A stretch of DNA of 64,000 nt from Selenomonas sp. GACV-9 (GTDB lineage Bacteria > Bacillota > Negativicutes > Selenomonadales > Selenomonadaceae): assembly GCA_900116485.1 (NCBI GenBank), contig FPAX01000006.1:57133-121132 (forward strand), written 5' to 3'. How positions within the stretch are numbered: position 1 is the first letter of the stretch; each line of letters opens with the position of its first letter. Shown here piece after piece: positions 29,694 to 42,993 of this stretch. Position numbers and translations under genes: made by a program. The notes beneath the pieces were generated by a model. The model worked only from the letters and a program-made list of their open reading frames with translations, had not been told where the DNA came from and made no database searches.

Positions 29694-30316
29694 TATGCGA
29701 ATACCTCCTCGATGCGGGTGATGGCATCCTTCGTGATGAACAGCTTGTCATGATTCAGGATATCATGAACATTGAGGCCCATCGTGCTGATTGCCTTCAC
29801 ACCCGGAATGTTGCGTGCGGACTTCTCTACGTTCTCAGCTTCATCGCAAGTGATGAGGAGAGCTTTGGAGTCAACGCTGAAATCGCCAAGCATCTTGACG
29901 ACCTGGCTCGTTTTCGGAGCATCGAAATTGAGGCTGTCGAGAACTACGAGCTCACCGCTCTTAACTTTATCGGAAAGTGCGCATTTGATAGCGAGACGAC
30001 GCTGTTTACGCGGCATCGTGAAAGCATACTTGCGCGGATGCGGTCCAAAGACCGTGCCGCCGCCAACCCACAGCGGGCTGCGCGTCGAACCTGCGCGAGC
30101 ACGACCAGTGCCTTTCTGTTTCCAAGGCTTGCGGCCGCCACCACGAACGAAGCTTCTCGTCTTGGTTGCATGCGTGCCCAGACGCTGAGCTGCAAGCTGC
30201 ATTACAACGGCCTGATGGAGAAGACCTGCGTTCATCTCTACGCCGAAGATGTTGTCATTGAGTTCGATATCGCCAACCTGCTTGTTGGTGATGTCATAAA
30301 CTGCTACTGTAGCCAT
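29693..30316 (-). CDS. rplD: 50S ribosomal protein uL4
   Basis: A 207-residue L4 with the tunnel loop ([19 protein letters not shown]). In E. coli L4 represses its own operon; the rpsJ leader here is a candidate target but the link is not shown. Confidence 0.98.
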   Translation of the reverse strand: MATVAVYDITNKQVGDIELNDNIFGVEMNAGLLHQAVVMQLAAQRLGTHATKTRSFVRGGGRKPWKQKGTGRARAGSTRSPLWVGGGTVFGPHPRKYAFTMPRKQRRLAIKCALSDKVKSGELVVLDSLNFDAPKTSQVVKMLGDFSVDSKALLITCDEAENVEKSARNIPGVKAISTMGLNVHDILNHDKLFITKDAITRIEEVFA

Positions 30317-30339
30317 AATTTAGGTTATCCTCCTTCCAA

Positions 30340-30984
30340 TTAGTTTTTGCCCGGTTTAACGGTATTTTTGATCACAACGAAGCTCTTCTTCGGGCCCGGA
30401 ATTGCGCCCTTGATGAGGATGAGGTTGCGGTCTGCATCAACACGGACAACCGTGAGGCGCTGAACCGTAACGCGCTCGCCACCCATGCGGCCCGGCAGTT
30501 TCTTGCCTTTGAGCACGCGTCCGCCAGGACCGGAAATCATTGCACCAGTCGAACCCGGCTCACGGTGGGATTTGGAACCATGTCCCATAGGACCACGGGC
30601 GAAGTTGTGACGTTTGATACCGCCGGCAAAACCTTTACCTTTGGAAGTACCAGTAACATCGACTAATTCTCCAGCACTAAATATGTCAACGCCGATGGAA
30701 TCACCGACTTTGTATTCAGAAGGATCCTGAAGACGCATCTCGCGGATGAATTTTACCGGCTTAACACCAGCTTTAGCGAAATGACCCTTCATTGGTTTAT
30801 TTACTTTGAATTCCTTAACTTCACCGAAGCCAAGCTGAACAGCGTTGTAACCGTCGTTCTCGACCGTCTTGTTCTGGATAACGATGTTGTTACCAGACTC
30901 AACAACCGTAACAGGAACAACCTTGCCCTCTTCCGTGAAGATCTGAGTCATGCCCAGTTTTCTACCTAAAATTGCTTTAGACAT
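30340..30984 (-). CDS. rplC: 50S ribosomal protein uL3
   Basis: A 214-residue L3 from [20 protein letters not shown], with the long loop [20 protein letters not shown] reaching the peptidyl-transferase centre. Confidence 0.98.
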   Translation of the reverse strand: MSKAILGRKLGMTQIFTEEGKVVPVTVVESGNNIVIQNKTVENDGYNAVQLGFGEVKEFKVNKPMKGHFAKAGVKPVKFIREMRLQDPSEYKVGDSIGVDIFSAGELVDVTGTSKGKGFAGGIKRHNFARGPMGHGSKSHREPGSTGAMISGPGGRVLKGKKLPGRMGGERVTVQRLTVVRVDADRNLILIKGAIPGPKKSFVVIKNTVKPGKN

Positions 30985-31002
30985 TCATTCCACCTCCTCG
31001 GA

Positions 31003-31314
31003 TTATAATTTGATTTCGATGTCTACACCAGCCGGAAGGTCAAGGCGCATCAGCGCATCTACCGTCTTGTTCGTCGGCTGCAGGATGTCGATAAGACGCT
31101 TATGAGTTCTCATCTCGAACTGCTCGCGGGAATCCTTATTGACATGCGGGGAACGCAAAATCGTGTAGATATTCTTCTCCGTCGGGAGTGGAATCGGACC
31201 AGATACCATTGCACCGGTCTTCTTTGCAGTATCCACAATCTTTACTGCGCTCTGATCGAGGGCTTTATGATCATAAGCCTTCAAACGGATTCTAATCTTT
31301 TGATTCTTAGACAA
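31003..31314 (-). CDS. rpsJ: 30S ribosomal protein uS10 (TTG start)
   Basis: A 103-residue S10; also the NusE transcription factor. The family opening (M)[15 protein letters not shown] follows a TTG codon at 31314 with GGAGG 8 bases upstream. The open frame runs to 31422, but that part covers the ribosome site and a GC-rich leader that looks structured, not coding. First gene of the S10 part of the cluster. Confidence 0.96.
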   Translation of the reverse strand: MSKNQKIRIRLKAYDHKALDQSAVKIVDTAKKTGAMVSGPIPLPTEKNIYTILRSPHVNKDSREQFEMRTHKRLIDILQPTNKTVDALMRLDLPAGVDIEIKL

Positions 31315-31441
31315 TTGTTTTTCCTCCTTATCGTCCGGACTCTCGGCCCAAACATTTCTCCGTAACAGTTCCCTCGGACAATGCCGAGCCATCTGCCACG
31401 TCATCGCATTGGGGGGTACCATATTATTTTAAACCTTTAAA
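31315..31441 (-). promoter_or_regulatory. Possible structured leader of rpsJ
   Basis: The 178-bp gap between tuf and rpsJ contains, on the minus strand, short complementary pieces (CTCGG with CCGAG, and GTCCG with CGGAC) just before the ribosome site. Such leaders of ribosomal operons often bind a ribosomal protein. No known family is recognised. Confidence 0.3.
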
Positions 31442-31467
31442 TAAGAGCGACGCGAGCGCCGCTCTTA
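31442..31467 (-). terminator. Hairpin after tuf, possible partial terminator
   Basis: An 8-bp perfect outer stem (31442-31449 with 31460-31467) with further GC pairing inside, 26 bp past the tuf stop. The following minus-strand sequence is A/T-rich but has only a short T-run, so read-through into rpsJ is likely. Confidence 0.45.
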
Positions 31468-31492
31468 CTTATTGGTTTAATTGACTTGAAAC

Positions 31493-32689
31493 TTATGCCT
31501 CAACGACATCCGTTACGCGGCCAGCACCAACCGTGTGACCACCCTCGCGGATAGCGAAGCGGAGACCCTTCTCGATAGCGATTGGGGTGATGAGCTCTAC
31601 ATCCATCTCGATGTTATCGCCAGGCATAACCATCTCCGTGCCTTCCGGCAGGGAAACAACGCCCGTAACGTCAGTCGTACGGAAGTAGAACTGCGGACGG
31701 TAGTTCGTGAAGAACGGCGTATGACGGCCACCCTCTTCTTTCGTCAGGACATAAACCTGAGCTTTGAACTTCGTGTGCGGATGAATCGTGCCCGGTTTTG
31801 CGAGGACCTGACCACGCTCGATCTCTTTGCGGTCGATACCACGGAGCAGAGCACCGATGTTATCACCAGCAACAGCGCTATCGAGCATCTTACGGAACAT
31901 CTCAATACCCGTAACAACCGTGGATTTCGACTCGTCCTGAAGACCAACAATCTCAACCGTATCGTTCAGTTTCAGCTCGCCACGCTCAACACGGCCCGTA
32001 GCAACCGTACCACGGCCAGTGATCGTGAAGACGTCCTCGACCGGCATGAGGAACGGTTTATCCGTGTCACGCTCCGGCGTCGGGATGTACTCATCAACAG
32101 CGTTCATGAGCTCGATGATCTTAGCTTTCATGTCAGCATCGCCCTCGAGAGCCTTCAGAGCGGAACCAGCAACAACAGGGATGTCATCGCCCGGGAATTC
32201 GTAGCTGGAGAGCAGCTCGCGAACTTCCATCTCTACGAGCTCGAGGAGCTCCTCATCGTCAACCTGGTCAACCTTGTTCAGGAAGACTACGATTGCCGGA
32301 ACGCCAACCTGGCGAGCGAGCAGGATGTGCTCACGCGTCTGCGGCATCGGGCCATCAGCAGCGGAAACAACCAGGATAGCACCATCCATCTGAGCAGCAC
32401 CAGTGATCATGTTCTTGACATAGTCAGCATGGCCCGGGCAGTCAACGTGTGCATAATGACGTTTCTCCGTCTCATACTCAACGTGTGCCGTGTTGATGGT
32501 GATACCGCGCTCACGCTCCTCCGGAGCCTTATCGATATCAGCGTAATCCTCGAAAGCAGCCTTGCAGCCTTCCGTCTCGGACAGAACTTTCGTGATAGCT
32601 GCCGTCAGCGTCGTCTTGCCATGGTCAACGTGACCAATGGTGCCGATGTTAACATGCGGTTTAGTTCTCTCAAACTTTTCTTTAGCCAT
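31493..32689 (-). CDS. tuf: Elongation factor Tu
   Basis: A 398-residue GTPase that delivers aminoacyl-tRNA. G1 GHVDHGKT, G3 DCPGHADY and G4 NKVD are intact, and the ending GRVTDVVEA is typical. Located after fusA in the str part of the cluster. Confidence 0.99.
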   Translation of the reverse strand: MAKEKFERTKPHVNIGTIGHVDHGKTTLTAAITKVLSETEGCKAAFEDYADIDKAPEERERGITINTAHVEYETEKRHYAHVDCPGHADYVKNMITGAAQMDGAILVVSAADGPMPQTREHILLARQVGVPAIVVFLNKVDQVDDEELLELVEMEVRELLSSYEFPGDDIPVVAGSALKALEGDADMKAKIIELMNAVDEYIPTPERDTDKPFLMPVEDVFTITGRGTVATGRVERGELKLNDTVEIVGLQDESKSTVVTGIEMFRKMLDSAVAGDNIGALLRGIDRKEIERGQVLAKPGTIHPHTKFKAQVYVLTKEEGGRHTPFFTNYRPQFYFRTTDVTGVVSLPEGTEMVMPGDNIEMDVELITPIAIEKGLRFAIREGGHTVGAGRVTDVVEA

Positions 32690-32706
32690 TGTAATTTTTT
32701 CCTCCC

Positions 32707-34785
32707 TTATTCGCCTTTGTTTTTAGCAATAACCTTTTCGGCTATATTTTTAGGAACTTCATCATAGTAAGCTACTTCCATGCTGTAGTTCCCTCGGCCC
32801 TGAGTTTTAGAACGGAGATCCGTCGAATAACCGAACATCTCGGAAAGCGGAACAAATCCGTTGATGACCTGAGCACCGTTGCGCGCTTCCATACCATCGA
32901 TACGGCCGCGGCGGGAGTTCAGGTCGCCGATTACATCGCCCATGTACTCTTCCGGAACGACGACTTCGACTTTGACGTACGGCTCAAGGAGAACCGGATT
33001 AGCCTTTTCGCAGCCGTTCTTGAAAGCCATGGAACCAGCAACTTTGAATGCTGCCTCGGAGGAGTCGACCTCGTGATAGGAACCATCGAATACGATAGCC
33101 TTGATGTCGACCATCGGATAACCAGCGACAACACCAGCTTCCATAGCCTGCTTTACGCCGGCCTCGATCGGGTTGATGAATTCCTTCGGAATCGCACCAC
33201 CGACGACCTTGTTCTCGAAGCTGAAGCCTTCGCCCGGCTCCTGCGGAATGAGCTCGAGCCAGCAGTGACCATACTGACCATGACCACCGGACTGACGAAC
33301 GAACTTACCTTCAGCCTTGACCGTGTTGCGGATCGTCTCACGATATGCAACCTGCGGCTCGCCGACTTTGCAGTCAACATGGAACTCGCGGAGCATACGG
33401 TCAACGATAATCTGGAGGTGAAGCTCACCCATACCGGAGATGATGCACTGACCAGTCTCCTGATCCGTGCGAACACGGAACGTCGGATCCTCTTCAGCGA
33501 GTTTCTGGAGAGCTACGCCCATCTTCTCCTGGTCGTTCTTCGTAGCCGGCTCAACGGCAACGGAGATAACCGGATCCGGGAACTCCATAGACTCGAGGAT
33601 GATCGGAGCGCTCTCGTCGCAGAGCGTGTCGCCCGTCGTCGTGTCTTTCAGACCGACAGCAGCAGCGATATCACCGCTGTAGACCTTATCAATCTCTTTA
33701 CGGTTGTTGGCATGCATCTGGAGGATACGGCCAATACGCTCTTTCTTGCCCTTCGTGGAGTTGAATACGTAGGAACCTGCATCGAGTACACCGGAGTATA
33801 CACGGAAGAATGCAAGCTTACCGACGTACGGGTCAGTCATGATCTTGAATGCCAGTGCGGAGAACGGCTCGCTGTCGCTAGACGGGCGATGGTCTTCAGC
33901 ACCAGTATCCGGATTTACACCAGCAATCGGCGGGATATCCGTCGGAGCCGGCATATAATCAACGATGGCATCGAGCAACGGCTGAACGCCCTTGTTGCGA
34001 TACGACGTACCGCAGGTTACCGGAACGAGTTCACCAGCGAGGGTACCCTTACGGATTACCTTCTTGATCTCCTCTTCCGAAATCTCTTCGCCACCGAGAT
34101 ATTTCTCCATGAATTCGTCATCGAGCTCGGAGAGAGCCTCTAAGAGTTTCTCACGATACTCATCAGCCTGCTCTTTCATGTCAGCCGGGATCTCAACCTC
34201 GTCAGCAACTTTGCCGAGGTCATCCTCATAAACGATGGCTTCCATCTTGACCAGGTCGACGATGCCTTCGAACGTGTCCTCAGCGCCGATTGGCAGCTGG
34301 ATTGCAACGGCATTAGCCTGCAGACGCTCGTGCATCATATCGATAACGTTGAAGAAGTTTGCGCCGGTGATGTCCATCTTGTTGACATACGCCATGCGCG
34401 GGACATGATAACGCTCAGCCTGACGCCAAACGGTCTCAGTCTGCGGCTCAACGCCACCGCGTGCAGTCAGGACTGCAACCGTGCCGTCGAGGACGCGCAG
34501 GGAACGTTCAACCTCTACCGTGAAATCCACGTGACCCGGCGTATCAATGATGTTGATACGATGATCTTTCCAGTGGCAGGTCGTTGCAGCAGACGTAATC
34601 GTGATGCCGCGCTCCTGCTCCTGAACCATCCAGTCCATGGTGGCAGCGCCTTCATGAACCTCGCCGATCTTGTGGTTTACACCCGTGTAGAAGAGGATAC
34701 GCTCAGTAGTAGTCGTCTTACCGGCATCGATGTGAGCCATGATACCGATATTACGAGTTTTTTCAAGGGAATACTCTCTTGCCAC
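32707..34785 (-). CDS. fusA: Elongation factor G
   Basis: A 692-residue translocase with G1 [10 protein letters not shown]3 DTPGHVDF and G4 NKMD, and five domains of normal order. The full length and str-operon position mark it as the main EF-G rather than a paralogue. Confidence 0.99.
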   Translation of the reverse strand: MAREYSLEKTRNIGIMAHIDAGKTTTTERILFYTGVNHKIGEVHEGAATMDWMVQEQERGITITSAATTCHWKDHRINIIDTPGHVDFTVEVERSLRVLDGTVAVLTARGGVEPQTETVWRQAERYHVPRMAYVNKMDITGANFFNVIDMMHERLQANAVAIQLPIGAEDTFEGIVDLVKMEAIVYEDDLGKVADEVEIPADMKEQADEYREKLLEALSELDDEFMEKYLGGEEISEEEIKKVIRKGTLAGELVPVTCGTSYRNKGVQPLLDAIVDYMPAPTDIPPIAGVNPDTGAEDHRPSSDSEPFSALAFKIMTDPYVGKLAFFRVYSGVLDAGSYVFNSTKGKKERIGRILQMHANNRKEIDKVYSGDIAAAVGLKDTTTGDTLCDESAPIILESMEFPDPVISVAVEPATKNDQEKMGVALQKLAEEDPTFRVRTDQETGQCIISGMGELHLQIIVDRMLREFHVDCKVGEPQVAYRETIRNTVKAEGKFVRQSGGHGQYGHCWLELIPQEPGEGFSFENKVVGGAIPKEFINPIEAGVKQAMEAGVVAGYPMVDIKAIVFDGSYHEVDSSEAAFKVAGSMAFKNGCEKANPVLLEPYVKVEVVVPEEYMGDVIGDLNSRRGRIDGMEARNGAQVINGFVPLSEMFGYSTDLRSKTQGRGNYSMEVAYYDEVPKNIAEKVIAKNKGE

Positions 34786-34820
34786 TTTTAATATCGCTCC
34801 TTAATAAAAATAAGAAAGGA

Positions 34821-35303
<483 letters not shown>

Positions 35304-35332
35304 TTATCATAGTCTTCATTTACGAAGCTGTG

Positions 35333-35710
35333 TTATTTTTTCTTTGCTTTTTTCGCACCGTACTTCGAACGGCCCTGAGCACGATCCTGCACACCGGCAG
35401 TATCGAGCGAACCGCGGATGATGTGGTAACGAACACCTGGCAGGTCCTTGACACGACCGCCACGGATCAGAACAACACTATGCTCCTGAAGATTATGACC
35501 AATGCCTGGGATGTATGCGGTAACCTCGATGCTATTCGTCAGACGAACACGAGCTACCTTACGCAGTGCCGAGTTCGGCTTTTTCGGCGTAGACGTGTAA
35601 ACACGCGTGCAAACACCACGTTTCTGCGGGCAATTCTTGAGTGCTGGTGCTTTGGACTTCTCCTGCATGCTCTTTCTGCTCTTACGAACTAACTGATTGA
35701 TAGTAGGCAT
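35333..35710 (-). CDS. rpsL: 30S ribosomal protein uS12
   Basis: A 125-residue S12. The start at 35710 gives the standard [13 protein letters not shown]; seven more codons upstream overlap the AGGAGGT site. [17 protein letters not shown] and [13 protein letters not shown], the decoding-centre loops, are wild-type-like. Confidence 0.98.
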   Translation of the reverse strand: MPTINQLVRKSRKSMQEKSKAPALKNCPQKRGVCTRVYTSTPKKPNSALRKVARVRLTNSIEVTAYIPGIGHNLQEHSVVLIRGGRVKDLPGVRYHIIRGSLDTAGVQDRAQGRSKYGAKKAKKK

Positions 35711-35753
35711 ACATGCACCTCCTTCCTTCATATTGAGAATTTATTATTTATTA

Positions 35754-35779
35754 AAACCTCAAAGCAAGCTTTGAAGTTT
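35754..35779 (-). other. Hairpin between the L7Ae-like gene and rpsL
   Basis: Twelve-base arms (35768-35779 and 35754-35765) pair with one G-U, around a 2-base loop, then an A/T-rich run on the minus strand. It could be an attenuator that lowers expression of downstream genes, or a site bound by the L7Ae-like protein itself. Confidence 0.35.
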
Positions 35780-35799
35780 TTAACAAATATACTAGAACC

Positions 35800-36045
35800 T
35801 TACTTCAGGACTGCCGCTGCTGCCGCACCGACTTCGATGCCGCAGGCCTGTCCCAACTCCTGCATCGTCTCCGCACGCCCTACCGGAACTTCACATTCCC
35901 TGCACAGCGTTTCCAGCGGCTCGATGACACGATCATCCGCATCGTCAGCGACGAATACATTCTGGACATTCCCGCGTTTCACAGCTTTGGTAACCTGCTT
36001 GATACCAATCACCCGATTGGCATTTTTCAGTGTATCCAGTGTCAT
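35800..36045 (-). CDS. L7Ae-like RNA-binding protein (ribosomal L7Ae/L30e family)
   Basis: An 81-residue protein of the L7Ae/L30e/S12e/Gadd45 fold, related to Bacillus YbxF, which binds kink-turn RNA. Evidence is the KQVTKAVKRGNVQNVFVADDA core and its place before rpsL. The ATG at 36045 has GGAG 8 bases upstream; a GTG at 36054 is too close to that site. It is the first gene after the strong promoter at 36099-36127. In most Firmicutes rpoC precedes it; here transketolase does. Confidence 0.9.
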   Translation of the reverse strand: MTLDTLKNANRVIGIKQVTKAVKRGNVQNVFVADDADDRVIEPLETLCRECEVPVGRAETMQELGQACGIEVGAAAAAVLK

Positions 36046-36098
36046 TGTTTTCACTCCCCTGTATCACTAAATCATGCTCTTGAATCAGGCACTTCTAT

Positions 36099-36127
36099 AT
36101 ATTAGCACCAGCAAAAATGCTTGTCAA
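36099..36127 (-). promoter_or_regulatory. Main promoter of the str-S10-spc-alpha cluster
   Basis: On the minus strand TTGACA (36122-36127), 17 bases, TAATAT (36099-36104). It is close to consensus and lies about 50 bp before the L7Ae-like gene. Confidence 0.8.
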
Positions 36128-36221
36128 CACTTTATTTATAAAGATTCACGTGCACACGTTGCCTAGTGTATCGTTTTGCCGATTTATTTTCAAAAACCAT
36201 GATTTTGTCTACTTACCATAG

Positions 36222-36261
36222 ACAAAAATAATAGCAGAGACGGATTTTACGCCTCTGCTAT
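36222..36261 (-). terminator. Terminator of the transketolase gene
   Basis: A 12-base stem (36231-36242 with 36250-36261, one mismatch) followed by a T-rich run on the minus strand, 35 bp past the transketolase stop. Confidence 0.8.
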
Positions 36262-36295
36262 CTTTTTATCCTGCAACTTGCAGAAAAATTTTCAA

Positions 36296-38299
36296 TTATT
36301 TATTGTCAGCAATGACTTTCTTTGCTACCTCGACAACATGCTCGACCGTAAAGCCAAACTTCTTGAAGAGAACTGGGCCCGGTGCCGAAGCGCCGAAACC
36401 TTCCATGCAGACCGATGCACCATCAAGGCCTACATATTTGCCCCAGCCAAAATCTGAAAGAGCCTCTACTGATACGCGGGCACGAACATTCTTCGGCAGG
36501 ATGCTAGCTTTGTACTCAGCACTCTGCTGCTCAAAGAGATCCATGCACGGCATCGAAACGACGCGGACATCCAGACCTTCTTTGGCAAGTTCTGCCTGAG
36601 CATCAACAGCCAGCGAAACCTCAGAGCCAGATGCCATCAAGATACCATCCATGTTGGCTGCATCCTTAGCCTCAGATACGACATAAGCACCCTTGAGCGC
36701 CTCTTTGCTGGAACCAGCGAGCTGCGGCAGGTTCTGACGAGTCAGCACCAGAGCCGTCGGCGTCTTGTCAGCCGTGATGGCCAGATACCAGCCAGCTGCC
36801 GTCTCCGTTGCATCTGCCGGACGGAATACGTTAAGGTTCGGCTGTGCGCGGAGCATGGAGAGCTGCTCGATTGGCTCATGGGTCGGACCATCTTCGCCAA
36901 CACCGATGCTGTCATGGGTCAGGACATAAGTAACCGGAATATGCATCAGCGAAGCCAGGCGCATCATCGGCTTCGTGTAATCGCTGAATACGAAGAACGT
37001 AGCCACATACGTGCGCAGACCACCATGCAGCGTAATGCCGTTAGCCATGGCAGCCATAGCCAGCTCACGGATACCGAAGTGGAGGTTGCGGCCAGCATAG
37101 TTATCCTTGCTGAAATCGCTCTCGCCATTCATCATCGTCTTGTTCGACGGGGCCAGGTCAGCGCTGCCGCCGATAAGCTGCGGTACCATGTCCTTGAGAC
37201 GGTTGATCATCGTGCCGGACAGGTTGCGGGTTGCCTGTGCCTTATCCTCATAAGCCCAGAATTCTTCATTGTTGAGCAGTTCCTCAGCGTCAACCGGTGC
37301 ATGGAATTTCTCCCAGCGAGCCTTCTCCTCGGGGAACTTCTCACAATACTCAGCAAAGAGCTTGTTCCATTTCTCTTCCTCAGCCTCGCCGCGTTTAGCA
37401 AGCTCCTGATAATGATCATAGACAGCCTGCGGGATGTTGAAGGCTTTGTCCGGCTCCGGCCAGCCCAGGTTCTCTTTGAGCGCCTTGACATTCTCTTCAC
37501 CGAGCGGCTCGCCATGGGCGCTGGCCTTGCCCTGTTTAGCTGGGCAGCCGTAACCGATCTGCGTCTTGACCGTGATGAAGGACGGATGCTCCTTATCTGC
37601 CTTAGCAGCCTCGATAGCCTTACCGATTTCCTCAAGGTCATTGCCGTCTTCGACCGTAAGGGTCTGGAAACCAAAGGCAGCCATGCGTGCCTGTACATCC
37701 TCCGTGAAAGCGATATCCGTGTCGCCTTCGATTGAAATCTTATTCGAATCGTAAAGGATGATCAGTTTCGACAGTCCCAGCGTACCAGCCAGTGAGAATG
37801 CCTCCGAAGAGATACCTTCCATCATGCAGCCATCGCCGCCCAAGGCAAACGTATAATGATCGACGACTTCATAGCCCGGACGGTTGAACTCGGCTGCCAG
37901 ATGAGCCTCTGCCATAGCCATGCCAACTGCCGTAGCCATGCCGGCACCCAGTGGGCCAGTCGTTGCTTCAACACCAACCGTATGTCCATACTCCGGATGT
38001 CCCGGCGTCAACGAACCATCCTGGCGGAACTGCTTCATGTCATCCATCGTCAGGCCATAGCCAAAGAAATGGAGCAACGAATACAGCAGCGAGGAACCAT
38101 GGCCGCCCGAAAGGACGAAACGGTCACGGTTTGCCCATTCCGGATTCTTGCCATTGTGGTTCATGTGCTTGCCCCACAGCTCATAGGCCATGGCAGCACA
38201 GCCCAGCGGCAGGCCCGGATGACCAGAATTGGCCTTCTGGATGGCATCTGCAGCTAATACACGGATGGCGTTGACACAAGTCGTATCGATGTTACTCAA
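36296..38299 (-). CDS. tkt: Transketolase
   Basis: A 667-residue thiamine-diphosphate enzyme of the pentose phosphate pathway. It shows the N-terminal [12 protein letters not shown], the cofactor motif [14 protein letters not shown] through DSNKISIEG, and the pyrimidine-domain segment GIREL and [15 protein letters not shown]. The start is TTG at 38299 ([15 protein letters not shown] follows), with AGGGAGAG 7 bases upstream; a GTG at 38341 has no ribosome site. It is a single full-length chain, not the split form. It replaces rpoC as the neighbour of the str operon. Confidence 0.96.
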   Translation of the reverse strand: MSNIDTTCVNAIRVLAADAIQKANSGHPGLPLGCAAMAYELWGKHMNHNGKNPEWANRDRFVLSGGHGSSLLYSLLHFFGYGLTMDDMKQFRQDGSLTPGHPEYGHTVGVEATTGPLGAGMATAVGMAMAEAHLAAEFNRPGYEVVDHYTFALGGDGCMMEGISSEAFSLAGTLGLSKLIILYDSNKISIEGDTDIAFTEDVQARMAAFGFQTLTVEDGNDLEEIGKAIEAAKADKEHPSFITVKTQIGYGCPAKQGKASAHGEPLGEENVKALKENLGWPEPDKAFNIPQAVYDHYQELAKRGEAEEEKWNKLFAEYCEKFPEEKARWEKFHAPVDAEELLNNEEFWAYEDKAQATRNLSGTMINRLKDMVPQLIGGSADLAPSNKTMMNGESDFSKDNYAGRNLHFGIRELAMAAMANGITLHGGLRTYVATFFVFSDYTKPMMRLASLMHIPVTYVLTHDSIGVGEDGPTHEPIEQLSMLRAQPNLNVFRPADATETAAGWYLAITADKTPTALVLTRQNLPQLAGSSKEALKGAYVVSEAKDAANMDGILMASGSEVSLAVDAQAELAKEGLDVRVVSMPCMDLFEQQSAEYKASILPKNVRARVSVEALSDFGWGKYVGLDGASVCMEGFGASAPGPVLFKKFGFTVEHVVEVAKKVIADNK

Positions 38300-38462
38300 A
38301 GTGTATCTCTCCCTTGTCACTTGAATGTTTTTTATCCACACACCATTCTACTAAATTCCCAAGAAAAAGTACAGTATTTTACGCCATTTTCATTAATTTC
38401 TTTTATGGTAACAAAATAAAAACTATATACTTTCGTTTGTAAAGCCTTATTCCAACCATAAA

Positions 38463-38825
38463 TCAGAAATTGCGCAGGTCTGGGCGAAGTTCCTGGGCTT
38501 TCCCCATATAGACATGCTGGATTTCCGCCTGTTTCAGTGGCGAGTCAACTAAAAGCAGTACACGGATGCAGCGTTCCATCGAATCATCGATCTCTGGAAC
38601 CCGCGTGTCAAACAAGGGGACTTTATCAAAACCATCCATCTGACGAGCGCCAGTAGAAGGAAAACCTGCCGTAATATCACTAGTAGTGCTGAATATGCAG
38701 GCACCGATATCCTCAGGCTTTACCTTGTTGCGGCGCAGGATCTGCGATAGCAGCATCTTTGCTGCCTGCCAGATTTCTTCCTTCTTGTTTTCTCCTACCG
38801 TAATTGCTCCACGTATTCCTCTCAT
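38463..38825 (-). CDS. aroH: Chorismate mutase, AroH type
   Basis: A 120-residue monofunctional enzyme converting chorismate to prephenate for Phe and Tyr. The RGIRGAITV opening, ERCIRVLLLVDS, HVYMGKA and LRPDL segments match the trimeric Bacillus AroH class and include its active-site Arg and Tyr residues. It follows the ABC1 kinase by 16 bp, with no link to other aromatic genes in view. Confidence 0.95.
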   Translation of the reverse strand: MRGIRGAITVGENKKEEIWQAAKMLLSQILRRNKVKPEDIGACIFSTTSDITAGFPSTGARQMDGFDKVPLFDTRVPEIDDSMERCIRVLLLVDSPLKQAEIQHVYMGKAQELRPDLRNF

Positions 38826-38841
38826 ATTGACAACCTCCTAA

Positions 38842-40443
38842 TTAGCGCCCCTTATGTATTTCCCAGATAATCCGGATGCTCAATATGAACGCTATCAAAT
38901 ACCCTAAAAAACCCAGCAACGGAATCTCCATGATCTTCGGAGTCATCTGTGTAGTACATATCGTACTAGATCCCAGCAACAATGCCGCTACCAGCACTGC
39001 CAGGATGATCTTGTTTATCATCTGATCAAGCTTGCGCAACGGCTCTTCCGAGCCTGTCACATCCAGATTCACTTTCGTCTGGCCACTCATGGTCATCTTC
39101 AGGATATCCGAAATCTGCTCGGGCAGCTGTGCCGATTTACGGAGCAGCATCAGGCCTTCGCGTTTCGCCTTATCCACTTCATCGCGCCAATTGAAATTCT
39201 TCTTATAGTCAACAGCCAGGCTCTTGGCAAAGATCTCAACAAAGCTGATTTTTGGGCAGCAAAGCCGCATGACCCCCTCAACGGTCAGCACACCGCGGGC
39301 AAACATTGACAGCCCCTGGGGGCAGCCGATATGATGGACGCGCATGAGATTCATGATCTGCCGGGTCAGGACACCCATCTGCAACTCGCTGAAGTCGAGC
39401 GTACTGTACTGCGACAACATCGCATCGATATCCTGATACAGCAGCGTATGATTGACCTTCCCGCGAACAACACCCAAAGCCAGCACCGCAGCCTTCATCT
39501 CGAAAGCATCATGAGCCGCCAATGCATAAACTGCCTTGCGGATAGCTGTACGGTCACGCGCCGAAAGACGGCCGACCATGCCAAGATCCAGCCAGACAAT
39601 CCGGCCATTGCGGATCCAAATATTGCCAGGATGCGGATCCGCATGGAAAAAACCATCCTCGATGATCTGCTTGACATAATTCTCGCCTAGCCGCCGTCCT
39701 AACTGATTGATATCGTAGCCACGGGTCTTGAGTTGTTCAAAATCATCGATCTGAATGCCTTCGACAGATTCCATCACCAGGATATGCTGTGTCGAAAGCT
39801 GGCGGTACACCTGCGGACAGGCAATATAGTCCACATCGCGGTTCAGATGCTCAAACTCAGCGATATGGTCAGCCTCAATCAAAAAATCCATTTCCTGTTT
39901 GGCGATAGTCCACATCTCATCGAGCACCATATTGAAGTCGATAACATCCTGCGAACGGCTGACCACCTTCAATAAGGTTGCCGCCCGCTTGAGCAGGACA
40001 ATATCCTTGCTCATTATCTCGTAAATGCCTGGACGCTGCACCTTGACAACGACTTTCTCACCAGTCGTCAGTACTGCCCGATGAACTTGGGCAATACTGG
40101 CAGACCCCAGTGCCTCTTCGTCAATATACTGAAACACCTTCTCCCACCGACGGTTATACTCGCTCTCAATGACGTCGAGTATTACAGAAAACGGCAGTGG
40201 CTTGGCCGAAGTCTGGAGTTTCATGAGTTCATCGCAGTATTCCGGCGGCAGGAAATCGGGGCGCATGCTCATGACCTGTCCGAGCTTGACAAATGTCGGT
40301 CCCAGATCCTCCAGCACCATACGCAGCTTATCCGGAGTCATCCCTCGGACGACATCGCGCTTGCGCAACACAGCAACCATTTCCCGCAAGCGCGCCGTGG
40401 CACCAGCTTCATCTATTTTGTTTTGAAAGAAATCTCCCAGCAT
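38842..40443 (-). CDS. ABC1/UbiB-family atypical protein kinase
   Basis: A 533-residue member of the ABC1/ADCK/UbiB family. The KxGQ motif (FVKLGQVMSMRPDFLP), the Ala-rich loop ALGSASIAQVH, HADPHPGN and WLDLGMVG are all present. Two membrane helices close the C-terminus. In bacteria with quinones UbiB supports ubiquinone synthesis; in this lineage the role is not established and could concern menaquinone or another lipid. No quinone genes are nearby. Confidence 0.9.
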   Translation of the reverse strand: MLGDFFQNKIDEAGATARLREMVAVLRKRDVVRGMTPDKLRMVLEDLGPTFVKLGQVMSMRPDFLPPEYCDELMKLQTSAKPLPFSVILDVIESEYNRRWEKVFQYIDEEALGSASIAQVHRAVLTTGEKVVVKVQRPGIYEIMSKDIVLLKRAATLLKVVSRSQDVIDFNMVLDEMWTIAKQEMDFLIEADHIAEFEHLNRDVDYIACPQVYRQLSTQHILVMESVEGIQIDDFEQLKTRGYDINQLGRRLGENYVKQIIEDGFFHADPHPGNIWIRNGRIVWLDLGMVGRLSARDRTAIRKAVYALAAHDAFEMKAAVLALGVVRGKVNHTLLYQDIDAMLSQYSTLDFSELQMGVLTRQIMNLMRVHHIGCPQGLSMFARGVLTVEGVMRLCCPKISFVEIFAKSLAVDYKKNFNWRDEVDKAKREGLMLLRKSAQLPEQISDILKMTMSGQTKVNLDVTGSEEPLRKLDQMINKIILAVLVAALLLGSSTICTTQMTPKIMEIPLLGFLGYLIAFILSIRIIWEIHKGR

Positions 40444-40473
40444 TGCGCCCGACTCCTTTCAATGCAGGATAAA

Positions 40474-42141
<1,668 letters not shown>

Positions 42142-42149
42142 CTACGGAA

Positions 42150-42938
42150 TCACTTGGCCAGCATCGCACGGAAGATGCTCATGATGCTCTGGCCATACGT
42201 ATAGCCCGGCACAGCCCAACGGCCGTTGAGCTCCTGCCAGCGTTTAAGCGTGCGTTCACCATAAGACGAACGTACCAGCGTATACCGCGGATCGACCACC
42301 GGCTCATTAGGACGGCGGGTCGAGGCATAAGCCAGCAGATGCTGGATCTGGGCGCGTACACCTAGCTGCGCCGAGTTGAAATACGCACCTTTTACCTGAC
42401 TGCTCGTCGTACCAAGACCACAGTAATTGTTCTGGTCCGAGGTCACCGTACCGCCATAACGGAAAAACCCCGTCTCCTTGAGTGCCTGTGCAAAGGCAAC
42501 ATCAGGGCGGATGCCCTCCCGTGCACCTTCCTCATAATAATAGGAAACCAGCTGCTGCGGCGTAACCGAGATATCCGGATTCGGATTGACACTCAGCAGA
42601 TAATCCACGCACTGCTGCTGGCTGGCCAACGGCGTCCCGATAATCGAATCATCATAGGCAGAGACAGTCGTCGGCACTTCCATAGCCTTTTCCTGCTCTT
42701 GCTCATGCTGCTTGAGGATGGCGTCGATGCGATCCTGCAGCGACGATTCCTGCGTGATATTCCGGCTGACACGCTGGCTGCTGCCAACATTCACCGTGCG
42801 TTCAGCAGCCACCTTGGTTGCTGGCAGGCCCGCCTCACTGACATGACGGCCGGCAAAACCGACAGATGGTACGGTCAAGGACAGCAGGCCAAGCACCGTC
42901 CCGGCAGCAATAACTCTCGGATAACGATTGAATTCCAC
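42150..42938 (-). CDS. Exported glucosaminidase-domain protein
   Basis: A 262-residue protein with a signal peptide (residues about 1-29, ending VGFA) and a C-terminal glucosaminidase domain. The AFAQALKETGFFRYGG segment holds the likely catalytic Glu, and NYCGLG is the paired family motif. It probably trims peptidoglycan in the periplasm. The start is GTG at 42938 with AAGGAG 11 bases upstream; a GTG at 42950 is directly on the ribosome site. It could join the neighbouring ABC-F operon. Confidence 0.85.
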   Translation of the reverse strand: MEFNRYPRVIAAGTVLGLLSLTVPSVGFAGRHVSEAGLPATKVAAERTVNVGSSQRVSRNITQESSLQDRIDAILKQHEQEQEKAMEVPTTVSAYDDSIIGTPLASQQQCVDYLLSVNPNPDISVTPQQLVSYYYEEGAREGIRPDVAFAQALKETGFFRYGGTVTSDQNNYCGLGTTSSQVKGAYFNSAQLGVRAQIQHLLAYASTRRPNEPVVDPRYTLVRSSYGERTLKRWQELNGRWAVPGYTYGQSIMSIFRAMLAK

Positions 42939-42993
42939 GAAAACGTACACTCCTTAAATCATTCGAACCAATTTTTTCTTACATCTCTTCTTC

